Source: Desulfuromonas sp. (GTDB lineage Bacteria > Desulfobacterota > Desulfuromonadia > Desulfuromonadales > SZUA-401). Taken from it: a DNA stretch of 7,306 bases. Positions within the stretch are counted from its first letter, which is position 1; each line of letters begins with the position of its first letter. Location of the stretch: positions 1-7,306 of the forward strand of contig PKUI01000092.1 in assembly GCA_002869605.1 (NCBI GenBank), in the 5' to 3' direction. The notes below the pieces were generated by a model. The model saw only the letters and a program-made list of their open reading frames with translations. It did no database searches and was not told the DNA's origin. Shown in pieces: positions 1-7,306 of the stretch. The translations under genes and the position numbers were made by a program.

Positions 1-1527
1 ATCCGGCAGGTACTTCTGGACCTTCTTGATCATCTGGGCATCGTGACCACGCTTCTCGTCGAGCCAGAAGACACAGGGCTCACCGGAAGCCTTGGCACGG
101 TTGACAGCCAGCTTGACCCAGTCCTGAATCGGAATGTCTTTGGCCTGGCTGGAACGGTAGATGTCACCGGTGGAAACCGGCTGCTCCATCAGCACAGTAC
201 CGTTGGAAGCAACAACCTGGAACTTACCGTTGCTCGGAGCTTCGAAGGTCTTGTCGTGGGAACCGTACTCTTCAGCCTTCTGAGCCATCAGGCCGACGTT
301 GGCGACGCTACCCATGGTGGCCGGGTTGAACTGGCCGTTCTTGTTAGCGTCTTCGCAGATTTCGCGGTACATGGTGGCGTAGCAGCGGTCCGGAACCATG
401 GCGATGGTGGTCTGCAGCTCGTCAGCCTTGTTCCACATGCAACCACCGTCACGCACGACGTTCGGCATGGAAGCGTCGACGATGACATCGTTCGGCACGT
501 GCAGGTTGGTGATGTTCTTGCGGGAATCGACCATGGCCAGGGCAGCCTGACCTTCGTAGCAGGCGTTGATGTCAGCTTCGATTTCAGCCTTCTTGTCGGC
601 CGGCAGCTTGTCGAGCTTGTTGAGGATATCACCGAGACCGAGGTTCGGGTTGGCACCGATCTCTTTCAGGGTAGCGGCATGCTTATCAAGGGCAGCCTTG
701 AAGTACACCTTGACAGCGTGACCGAACATGATCGGGTCGGAGATCTTCATCATGGTTGCCTTGAGGTGCAGGGAGAGCAGTACGCCCTTCTCTCTGGCCT
801 CTTGCTCGGTAGCAGCGTAGAACTTCTGCAGTTCGGCGACCTTCATCACCGAGCTGTCGAAAACTTCGCCTTCGAGCAGGGCAACTTCTTTTTTCACGTC
901 AACGTTGCCGGCTTCGTCGACAAACTGGATCTTGACGGTATCGGCAGCGTCCATGGTCACGGACTTTTCGGTCTCGTAGAAGTCGCCGCTGTCCATGTGG
1001 GCAACGCGGCACTGGGAGGTACCCGGAGCCGGCCAGTCTTTCATCATGCGGTGCGGGTTCTTCTGGGCGAAAGCCTTGACCGAAGCGGCAGCGCGGCGGT
1101 CGGAGTTACCTTCACGCAGCACCGGGTTAACGGCGGAACCGAGGCACTTGGCGTAACGAGCCTGCAGCTCTTTTTCTGCGTCGGTGGTCGCTTCTTCCGG
1201 GTAGGTCGGAACGTCGTAGCCCTTCTCCTGCAGTTCCTTGATGGCATCCTGCAGCTGGGGGATCGAAGCACTGATGTTCGGCAGCTTGATAACGTTGGCT
1301 TCCGGCTTCTGAACCAGATCGCCCAGCCAGGACAACCAGTCCTCAACCTTCTGCTCAGGCTTCAGGTTCTCGGGGAAGTTTGCCAGGATACGGCCTGCCA
1401 AGGAAATGTCCTTGGTCTCGACTTCAACGCCGGTACCCTTGGTGAAAGCCTGCACGATCGGCAGGAAGGCGAAGGTAGCCAACGCCGGTGCTTCGTCGAT
1501 TTCAGACCAGATAATCTTTGCAGTCAT
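1..1527 (-). CDS. icd: Monomeric NADP-dependent isocitrate dehydrogenase, N-terminal 509 residues (runs off left edge)
   Basis: Oxidatively decarboxylates isocitrate to 2-oxoglutarate with NADP+ (EC 1.1.1.42), in the cytoplasmic TCA cycle. The protein begins [20 protein letters not shown] and carries the marks of the monomeric (about 740-residue) IDH family, unrelated in length to the usual 400-residue dimeric enzyme: [15 protein letters not shown], then [16 protein letters not shown] (substrate-contact S131, N134, R138 and R144 by comparison with the Azotobacter/Corynebacterium enzymes), [12 protein letters not shown] with K256, DVIVDASMP with D351, and EEYGSHDK with Y421. K256, D351 and Y421 fit the known active-site Lys, metal-binding Asp and Tyr. 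The C-terminal third, with the remaining metal and NADP contacts, is outside the window. The ATG at 1527 has a strong AAGGAG 6 nt upstream (1534-1539). An in-frame ATG nine codons earlier (1554) lacks such a site. Codon use (GGT, GCT, GTT, CGT, AAG) looks like that of a highly expressed gene. It has its own promoter. Identification is firm. Confidence 0.96.
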   Translation of the reverse strand, partial: MTAKIIWSEIDEAPALATFAFLPIVQAFTKGTGVEVETKDISLAGRILANFPENLKPEQKVEDWLSWLGDLVQKPEANVIKLPNISASIPQLQDAIKELQEKGYDVPTYPEEATTDAEKELQARYAKCLGSAVNPVLREGNSDRRAAASVKAFAQKNPHRMMKDWPAPGTSQCRVAHMDSGDFYETEKSVTMDAADTVKIQFVDEAGNVDVKKEVALLEGEVFDSSVMKVAELQKFYAATEQEAREKGVLLSLHLKATMMKISDPIMFGHAVKVYFKAALDKHAATLKEIGANPNLGLGDILNKLDKLPADKKAEIEADINACYEGQAALAMVDSRKNITNLHVPNDVIVDASMPNVVRDGGCMWNKADELQTTIAMVPDRCYATMYREICEDANKNGQFNPATMGSVANVGLMAQKAEEYGSHDKTFEAPSNGKFQVVASNGTVLMEQPVSTGDIYRSSQAKDIPIQDWVKLAVNRAKASGEPCVFWLDEKRGHDAQMIKKVQKYLPD

Positions 1528-1533
1528 GTCTCT

Positions 1534-1539
1534 CTCCTT
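1534..1539 (-). promoter_or_regulatory. icd ribosome binding site
   Basis: On the minus strand this reads AAGGAG, followed by GAGAGAC-like purine-rich sequence, 6 nt before the ATG at 1527. It decides the start: the alternative in-frame ATG at 1554 would add nine residues (MTLKEKERD), several of which are encoded by the Shine-Dalgarno sequence itself. Confidence 0.8.
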
Positions 1540-1632
1540 CTCTTTCAATGTCATATCGCCAATGGCAGATAAGTGATGGTTTGCGGGACGTCTAACCGAA
1601 GCCTGAAAACCCCGGAGACAAAAGATAGTTCA

Positions 1633-1652
1633 CCCCATGCCAAGGCATGGGG
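1633..1652 (-). repeat. Perfect 9-2-9 inverted repeat in the icd leader (hairpin or operator)
   Basis: CCCCATGCC, two bases, GGCATGGGG: nine perfectly matched, mostly GC positions each side of AA/TT. As RNA the closest pair would open, giving an 8-bp stem with a 4-nt loop. If transcription starts near 1660, this lies about 8 to 27 nt into the icd mRNA, so it could cap and stabilise the 5' end. As DNA it could equally bind a dimeric regulator just downstream of the promoter. No U-tract follows immediately, so it is not a standard terminator. What is seen is the symmetry; the role is inference. Confidence 0.6.
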
Positions 1653-1659
1653 CAAATCG

Positions 1660-1674
1660 TGTATACAGTATACA
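1660..1674. promoter_or_regulatory. 15-bp palindromic operator candidate overlapping the icd -10 box
   Basis: TGTATACAGTATACA is a perfect 7-1-7 inverted repeat built from two GTATAC half-sites. On the minus strand it contains the -10 hexamer TATACT of the icd promoter, so a dimeric protein bound here would block RNA polymerase. AT-rich TGTATACA-type palindromes are typical of small helix-turn-helix repressors (GntR-family sites often contain GTATAC), but I cannot name the regulator from sequence. No regulator gene lies in the window. Confidence 0.6.
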
Positions 1675-1693
1675 AAGGAAAATACGCTGTCAA
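1667..1693 (-). promoter_or_regulatory. Predicted sigma-70 promoter of icd
   Basis: The minus strand has a perfect -35 TTGACA (1693-1688), a 15-nt spacer, then TATACT (1672-1667), five of six matches to the -10 consensus. The spacer is 2 nt short of the optimum, which suggests a regulated or weakened promoter; TACTGT with a 17-nt spacer is the alternative -10. The start of transcription would fall near 1660, giving a leader of about 130 nt before the icd ATG. The promoter lies just after the upstream operon's terminator, fitting an independent transcription unit. Confidence 0.65.
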
Positions 1694-1721
1694 GCAGAAA
1701 TATATACCCTGAAACAGGCAC

Positions 1722-1754
1722 AAAAAAACCCCTTAAACTATGCGGTTAAGGGGT
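1722..1754 (-). terminator. Rho-independent terminator of the aspS-LysM operon
   Basis: On the minus strand ACCCCTTAA (1754-1746), a 9-nt loop and TTAAGGGGT (1736-1728) form a perfect 9-bp stem whose final T begins a run of seven T (1728-1722). The stem starts 9 nt after the LysM gene's TAA stop. This is a textbook intrinsic terminator for leftward transcription and separates the operon from icd. Confidence 0.92.
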
Positions 1755-1763
1755 CTGACAAAT

Positions 1764-2414
1764 TTACCGGGAGACCGGGCGGCGCACCTGCGCAGGGATC
1801 GGGAAAACCTCTGAACTGCGTGCCATCTCGCGGGCCGCCTCGATCTCTTCGGAGGTCACCTCGCGCGGGATGGTCAACTCCTGCTTGGGGTAGATCTGGC
1901 GCGGGTCCTTGATCTGGTCGCGATTGGCCTTGTAGATCAGCGGCCACTGCAGAGCATCACCATAGACCAGGCGTTGTGCGGCAATGGTCCAGAGCGACTC
2001 TCCGGGACGCACCACATGGGAGACCTTCGGCATACGGACCACCCTCTCCCGCTCGACAACAACCGTCACCTGCGGGCTGTCATCATCGGGGACATTCTCT
2101 CCGGGTTCCGGTTCAGTGAAAATCTCGTGGTCATCGTCCCGCTCATAAACCAGGATGATAACCTGGCCGGCGTAATACTCGGCAAGCTGCAAGATCTGCA
2201 TGGCTTGATCGTAGTCGCCACTCTCCATCAAGCCTTCGGCTTCCAGCAGGCGTTCCCGCGCAAGCGTGTAGTATTCGGGAGAAACGGACTCTCCGCCCAT
2301 CGCCTGGGCCAGCGAGACAGTGCGTCGCGCCGAATAGAGCTCTTCGCGCGGCGGGGTGGCACAACCGGCCAACACCAGCAACGCCAGAGCAACTGCGAAA
2401 TATCGCAGCGGCAT
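1764..2414 (-). CDS. LysM-domain lipoprotein
   Basis: Predicted 216-residue envelope lipoprotein. A short hydrophobic signal sequence (residues 5-17) ends in the lipobox LAGC, placing the acylated cysteine at position 18. Residues about 25-92 are alanine/leucine/glutamate-rich helices with a 'SGDYDQAMQILQLAEYYA' pattern, resembling DUF4398-type or TPR-like helical lipoproteins (tentative). A charged linker (93-125) follows, rich in Asp and Glu. A single LysM domain spans about 132-183: HVVRPGESLWTIA at its start and QIYPKQELTIP at its end. LysM binds N-acetylglucosamine-containing glycans, so the protein is probably held by lipid in a membrane while its domain touches peptidoglycan. The start at 2414 has AAGGAG 8 nt upstream, inside the last codons of aspS; only 5 nt separate the two genes, so translation is probably coupled. 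A terminator follows directly. Its exact function is unknown to me. Confidence 0.88.
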   Translation of the reverse strand: MPLRYFAVALALLVLAGCATPPREELYSARRTVSLAQAMGGESVSPEYYTLARERLLEAEGLMESGDYDQAMQILQLAEYYAGQVIILVYERDDDHEIFTEPEPGENVPDDDSPQVTVVVERERVVRMPKVSHVVRPGESLWTIAAQRLVYGDALQWPLIYKANRDQIKDPRQIYPKQELTIPREVTSEEIEAAREMARSSEVFPIPAQVRRPVSR

Positions 2415-2419
2415 AGAGA

Positions 2420-4231
<1,812 letters not shown>

Positions 4232-4240
4232 TATTCTTTC

Positions 4241-4263
4241 TATCGTTAGTTGTTTATCGTTAG
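4241..4263 (-). repeat. Tandem 9-bp direct repeat in the aspS leader
   Basis: Plus-strand TATCGTTAG occurs at 4241-4249 and again at 4255-4263, a 14-bp period (CTAACGATA on the minus strand). It sits just upstream of the aspS ribosome binding region, within the predicted leader RNA. It could be a protein or RNA binding site or a small duplication. Function is unknown. Confidence 0.45.
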
Positions 4264-4270
4264 CCCATCA

Positions 4271-4292
4271 GGCCGGCAGAGAACCTGCGGCC
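4271..4292 (-). other. Predicted hairpin in the aspS 5' leader
   Basis: On the minus strand GGCCGCAG, loop GTTCT, CTGCCGGCC can form eight base pairs with one bulged C. It lies between the predicted transcription start (near 4304) and the aspS start codon. No U-tract follows, so it is not an intrinsic terminator. GC-rich sequence forms such stems by chance fairly often, so a role is uncertain. Confidence 0.4.
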
Positions 4293-4310
4293 ACGCCGGG
4301 CGGGCGCGCG

Positions 4311-4339
4311 ATTATAACCGCGCACCGCAAACGGGTCAA
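4311..4339 (-). promoter_or_regulatory. Strong predicted sigma-70 promoter of aspS
   Basis: The minus strand has TTGACC (4339-4334, five of six to -35 consensus), exactly 17 nt, then a perfect TATAAT (4316-4311). Transcription would start near 4304, giving a leader of about 72 nt. It lies just after the hisS stop codon, so aspS-LysM can be transcribed without hisS, although I see no terminator between hisS and aspS that would prevent read-through. Confidence 0.8.
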
Positions 4340-4356
4340 GCACGCCCACAGCTGGG

Positions 4357-5598
4357 CTAGGCAAGCTCTCCGGGAAGTTCGGTGAGTGCGACCTCGCGCT
4401 GGGAGCCGTCGCTCATATCGCGCAGCATCGCCACGCCGCGCGCCAACTCGTCCCCACCGAGGATCACCACCTTGCGCGCCGCGAGCTTGTCGGCGCGACG
4501 CATCTGGGCCTTGAGACTCTTGCCGAAGTAATCCATTTCGGCCCACACCCCCTGGCGCTGCAGGCGCGACATCAAGTTAAAGGCGAAGCCGGCCGCCTCC
4601 TCGCCCAGCGCGGCAAAAAACACCGCGGGCACCGCAACTTCGCGCTGCTCCTCGGCCTTGAGCAGTACCAGTCGCTCAAGCCCCATGGCAAATCCGATGC
4701 CCGGCAGGGCCGGACCACCGAGTTCCTTGACCAGACCGTCATAACGGCCGCCGGCGGCCACCGCGTTCTGTGAACCGAGACGATCGGTGACCATCTCGAA
4801 GGTAGTGCGGGTGTAGTAGTCAAGCCCGCGTACCATGCGCGGGTTAACGCTGAAGTCGAGCTCGAGCTGCTCAAGGCCACCCTTGACCTTGGCGAAATGC
4901 GTATCGCATTCTTCACACAGGTGCCCAAGCACCGACGGCGCATCGACCGTCGCCTCCTTGCACCCCGGAACCTTGCAGTCGAGCACCCGCAGCGGATTGC
5001 TCTCGGCACGTCGCACGCAGTCACTGCACAGCTTGTCGGTCCGCTCCTGCAGGTAGGCAACCAACGCCTCGCGATAGGCAGGGCGGCACGCGGGACAACC
5101 GAGCGAGTTGATCTGCAGCGAGACCCCCGGAATCGCCGCAGCTTCGAAGAAGTGGCAAAGCATCGCCAGCACCTGAACGTCGATCAGTGCATCCTCGACG
5201 CCGATCACCTCGGCGCCGATCTGGTGAAACTGGCGATAGCGCCCCTTCTGCGGGCGTTCATAACGAAACATCGGCCCGAGGTAGTAGAGCTTGTTGACCG
5301 GGTCGAGGTTGTAGAGCTTGTTCTGGATAAAGGAGCGCATCACCGAGGCGGTCCCCTCGGGACGCAGGGTCAGCGAGTTGCCGCTGCGATCCTCGAAGGT
5401 GTACATCTCCTTCTCGACGATATCTGTCGCTTCACCGATGGAGCGGCTGAACAGCTCGGTCTTTTCCACCACCGGCACACGGATTTCCGCGTAACCGTAA
5501 CGGGAGAAGACCTCGCGCGCGGTTTTTTCTAGCTCCTGCCAGAGCTCCACCTCGCCCGGCAGGATGTCGTTCATCCCCTTGATCCCACTGATACTCAC
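4357..5598 (-). CDS. hisS: Histidyl-tRNA synthetase, GTG start
   Basis: Class II synthetase that charges tRNA-His with histidine (EC 6.1.1.21), normally a cytoplasmic homodimer. I chose the GTG at 5598 (413 residues, beginning SISGIKGMNDILPGE after the initiator), because GGAAGGA lies upstream with AAGGA 9 nt from it and family members start with this motif. A longer reading from a TTG at 5637 adds 13 residues that do not look like the family. Counting from GTG: LRPEGT at 78-83, motif 2 FRYERPQKGRYRQFHQ at 111-126, the histidine-specific RGLDYYTRTTFE at 257-268 (R257), GGRYDGL at 283-289, motif 3 GIGFAMGLERL at 300-310, and a C-terminal anticodon-binding domain from about 325. Four cysteine pairs occur between motif 2 and RGLDYY (C168/171, 191/194, 208/213, 228/231), possibly a metal site. 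The 105-bp gap to the upstream cyclase has no terminator and no convincing promoter, so co-transcription is likely. Confidence 0.96.
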   Translation of the reverse strand: MSISGIKGMNDILPGEVELWQELEKTAREVFSRYGYAEIRVPVVEKTELFSRSIGEATDIVEKEMYTFEDRSGNSLTLRPEGTASVMRSFIQNKLYNLDPVNKLYYLGPMFRYERPQKGRYRQFHQIGAEVIGVEDALIDVQVLAMLCHFFEAAAIPGVSLQINSLGCPACRPAYREALVAYLQERTDKLCSDCVRRAESNPLRVLDCKVPGCKEATVDAPSVLGHLCEECDTHFAKVKGGLEQLELDFSVNPRMVRGLDYYTRTTFEMVTDRLGSQNAVAAGGRYDGLVKELGGPALPGIGFAMGLERLVLLKAEEQREVAVPAVFFAALGEEAAGFAFNLMSRLQRQGVWAEMDYFGKSLKAQMRRADKLAARKVVILGGDELARGVAMLRDMSDGSQREVALTELPGELA

Positions 5599-5607
5599 TG
5601 GCAACGT

Positions 5608-5614
5608 TCCTTCC
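5608..5614 (-). promoter_or_regulatory. hisS ribosome binding site
   Basis: Minus-strand GGAAGGA, with AAGGA 9 nt before the GTG at 5598. It is too close to the TTG at 5604 and lies downstream of the TTG at 5637, so it selects the GTG start. Confidence 0.7.
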
Positions 5615-5703
5615 TGCACGACCCGATGGGCCGCCAATTGGACAATTTCGACTATTTCGAGTGGATGGTTTTAGCGCTGGTGGGCGATGAATGCAAGCAT
5701 TAA

Positions 5704-7107
5704 TCAGGTCGACGGGTCGAGCAGGCGATCGACCCGGAACACCCCGACCGGCTTCTGCTTCCCCTTGAGCGTCATGGGGTCAAGCTTGGTCACCTCGACG
5801 CTGTCGGCGATCTCGTTCAGTGTCCCTTCCGAGATCATGACTTCACCCAGCTTGGCGACCCCCTGCAGACGTGCCGCGACATTGACGTTGTCACCGATGA
5901 CCGTGTACTCCATGCGGGTTTCGGAGCCGATGTTTCCGGCGACGACCGGTCCGGTGTTGATGCCGATCCCCATTTCAAGCGGAGGCATCTCCAGCTCCTC
6001 ACTGTCGCGGTTGAGCCGTTCCGCCTCCTGCTGCATCTCGACCGCGCAGCGCACCGCGCGCAGGGCGTCATCGCCGAGAGCGACAGGGGCCCCGAACAGG
6101 GCCATCACGGCATCGCCGAGCAACTTGTCGACCATGCCACCATGTTCGTTGATGACGCGGATCATGCGGGAGAAAAACTCGTTGAGGAACTCGACCACCT
6201 CGGTCGCCGGGTACTCCTCGGCCAGGGAGGTAAAACGACGGATATCGCAAAACAGGATCGTCACCACCCGCTCCTCGCCACCGAGCTTGATGGTCTGCTG
6301 TTGCAGGATCTGCTCGGCCAGCTCCTTGCTGACATAACGCTCGAGGGTGTTCTTGATAAACTCCTTTTCGCGCAGCGACTGGGCCATCTCGTTAAAGGCC
6401 ACGGTCAGCTGCCCGATTTCATCCTTGCGTGCCAGTTGAATCCGCTGCTCGAAGTTGCCGGCACCGATGGCGTGCACACCGTCGACCAGCAGGTTGACCG
6501 GACGCACGAAAAAGCGGGACATCAGGGCCGCTACCACGCCCCCGACGATCAGGGCCGCCAGGGCCAGCCCGAACAGCTTGATGCGCATCTGGGATACCGC
6601 CGCGCGGATCGACTCCTGCCCCAGGCCGAGATGGATCGCCCCCAGGGTCAGACGCTGTTCGCCCAGCGTGACGATCGGCACTTCGAGGTCAAAGACCTCA
6701 TCCCCCTCCCAGCCCGCGCGGGTGACACGATAGGTCGCCCCGGTATCGGCCCCGTAAGGGGTACGCTCGAGCATCAACGGCTTGCCGACCTGCTGCAGGT
6801 CGCTCGCGGCGCGTACCTTGTTCTTGGCGTCGACAATATACGCATAACTGATACCGGGAGACTGCTCGGCGCTGCGTACGGCCGAAAAAAGATAGATATC
6901 GTCACCGGTCAGCAGCGGGTCCTCGACATTCAAAGCCAGACCACGGGCGATACCGACCCCCTTGTCGATCCCCTCGAGAATCAGCACTTCGCGCATATTG
7001 CGCTCAACCAGCAGCATGATTCCGGCCATCAGGGCAGCCGCAAACAGTACCAGCCACAGGACAACACGGAACCAGAGCGTATGATAGATCGCGATTCGTC
7101 GGTTCAT
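5704..7107 (-). CDS. Membrane-bound class III adenylate cyclase with extracytoplasmic sensor and HAMP domain
   Basis: A 467-residue inner-membrane protein predicted to make cyclic AMP from ATP. In order: transmembrane helix 1 (about 12-34); an extracytoplasmic region (about 35-175) with a Cache/PAS-like stretch, ISYAYIVDAKNKVRAASD near 86-103; transmembrane helix 2 (about 178-197); HAMP (about 198-247, with VRPVNLLVDGV and KDEIGQLTVAFNEM); a linker resembling the cyclase transducer element (NTLERYVSKELAEQIL, 253-268); and the cyclase domain (about 278-440). All six canonical catalytic positions are filled: metal-binding D288 (FCDIRRFT) and D332 (KLLGDAV), purine-contacting K328 and T402 (EYTVIGD), transition-state N409 and R413 (VNVAARL). 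The Lys/Thr pair marks an ATP-specific class IIIb enzyme rather than a guanylate cyclase (Glu/Cys), and it is not a GGDEF protein. The ATG overlaps the upstream gene's stop (ATGA), and AAGGAG lies 8 nt upstream, so translation is probably coupled. The signal sensed is unknown. Confidence 0.93.
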   Translation of the reverse strand: MNRRIAIYHTLWFRVVLWLVLFAAALMAGIMLLVERNMREVLILEGIDKGVGIARGLALNVEDPLLTGDDIYLFSAVRSAEQSPGISYAYIVDAKNKVRAASDLQQVGKPLMLERTPYGADTGATYRVTRAGWEGDEVFDLEVPIVTLGEQRLTLGAIHLGLGQESIRAAVSQMRIKLFGLALAALIVGGVVAALMSRFFVRPVNLLVDGVHAIGAGNFEQRIQLARKDEIGQLTVAFNEMAQSLREKEFIKNTLERYVSKELAEQILQQQTIKLGGEERVVTILFCDIRRFTSLAEEYPATEVVEFLNEFFSRMIRVINEHGGMVDKLLGDAVMALFGAPVALGDDALRAVRCAVEMQQEAERLNRDSEELEMPPLEMGIGINTGPVVAGNIGSETRMEYTVIGDNVNVAARLQGVAKLGEVMISEGTLNEIADSVEVTKLDPMTLKGKQKPVGVFRVDRLLDPST

Positions 7108-7306
7108 TGCGCCTTCTCCTTGAGCTGTTGCAGTTTACGCTGCGCCTTGTCGAGGTTACGACTCGACTTCTCATGCCCTTTGTCGATCTCGAGCACCTTC
7201 TGCCAGTTTGCCATCGCCAGTTGGTATTCTCCCCGGGTATAAAAAGCCACCCCCTCGAGGTAGAGACGTTCAACCTGGGCCTCGCTCAGCTTGCGGGCCT
7301 GCAGAT
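7104..7306 (-). CDS. C-terminal end of a TPR-like protein (runs off right edge)
   Basis: An open frame enters from the right edge and ends at TGA (7106-7104). The visible 66 residues include EAQVERLYLEGVAFYTRGEY, followed by QLAMANWQKVLEIDKGHEKS and a Lys/Gln-rich helix ending LKEKAQ. The pattern of small residues (G, A, W, L, hydrophobic spacing, then an 'LEID' turn) fits one tetratricopeptide repeat followed by a capping helix, so it is probably a protein-interaction module. The stop overlaps the cyclase start by 4 bp (ATGA), so the two proteins are made from one transcript and may act together. The N-terminal domains are not visible, so the overall function cannot be given; similar C-termini occur in periplasmic or lipoprotein TPR proteins. 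Confidence 0.75.
   Translation of the reverse strand, partial: LQARKLSEAQVERLYLEGVAFYTRGEYQLAMANWQKVLEIDKGHEKSSRNLDKAQRKLQQLKEKAQ

Noticed and set aside
43..1572. Plus-strand open frame of 509 codons opposite icd
   Set aside because: It mirrors the icd reading frame in GC-rich sequence, has no recognisable domain, and the minus-strand IDH is unmistakable.
4359..4375. GCCCAGCTGTGGGC hairpin after the hisS stop as a possible terminator
   Set aside because: The stem has only five pairs and no T-run follows; it runs straight toward the aspS promoter.
4897..5532. Plus-strand open frame of 211 codons opposite hisS
   Set aside because: Antisense shadow of a strongly conserved synthetase gene.
5599..5637. 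N-terminal extension of HisRS from the TTG at 5637
   Set aside because: It contains the ribosome binding site used by the GTG at 5598, and the added 13 residues do not match the family's N-terminus.
5645..5660. Direct repeat ATTTCGA twice, 9 bp apart, upstream of hisS
   Set aside because: Too short to distinguish from chance.
5668..5696. Possible hisS promoter TTGCAT-17-TAAAAC on the minus strand
   Set aside because: The spacing is right but only three of six -35 and four of six -10 positions match, which is weak; not listed as a feature.
5690..5701. Short inverted repeat AATGC-AA-GCATT next to the cyclase stop codon
   Set aside because: Five AT-rich pairs, a 2-nt loop and no T-run: not a terminator.
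6142..7242. Plus-strand open frame of 366 codons opposite the cyclase and TPR genes
   Set aside because: Covers two recognisable minus-strand genes and their junction; no domain and no good ribosome binding site evident.

Overview
All the genes I can support here lie on the minus strand, so transcription runs from right to left. The window is GC-rich and typical of a chromosomal housekeeping region. I see no transposase, integrase, phage gene, CRISPR array, rRNA or tRNA. The gene set points to a Gram-negative bacterium: a bacterial-type AspRS with the 'RRRDHGG' anticodon-domain signature, a cysteine-rich HisRS, a monomeric NADP-isocitrate dehydrogenase and a LysM lipoprotein. My best guess is the Desulfuromonadales/Geobacterales group of the former Deltaproteobacteria. 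That placement is an inference from protein style and gene order, not a database match.

Layout in the direction of transcription: (1) 7306-7104, the C-terminal end of a TPR-like protein, overlapping by 4 bp (ATGA) with (2) 7107-5704, a membrane-bound class III adenylate cyclase with two transmembrane segments, an extracytoplasmic sensor region and a HAMP domain. (3) 5598-4357, hisS (histidyl-tRNA synthetase), best started at a GTG and following the cyclase after 105 bp with no visible terminator. (4) 4356-4232, a short regulatory gap with a near-consensus sigma-70 promoter, a predicted leader hairpin and a tandem 9-bp repeat, leading into (5) 4231-2420, aspS (aspartyl-tRNA synthetase). (6) 2414-1764, a LysM lipoprotein whose ribosome binding site lies inside the end of aspS. 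The operon closes at a clear intrinsic terminator (1754-1722). (7) 1693-1528, a control region with a TTGACA promoter, a perfect 15-bp palindrome over its -10 box and a 9-2-9 inverted repeat in the leader. It drives (8) 1527-1, icd (monomeric NADP-dependent isocitrate dehydrogenase), which runs off the left edge after 509 codons.

The window thus joins a signalling unit (TPR protein plus cyclase), two aminoacyl-tRNA synthetases with an envelope lipoprotein, and a separately controlled TCA-cycle gene. No gene-free stretch exceeds 300 bp; the longest is 1528-1763 and it is filled with control elements. I do not see a clearly new multi-gene system. The most informative points are the palindrome on the icd promoter, the AspRS residues predicting a non-discriminating enzyme, and the cyclase-hisS linkage.
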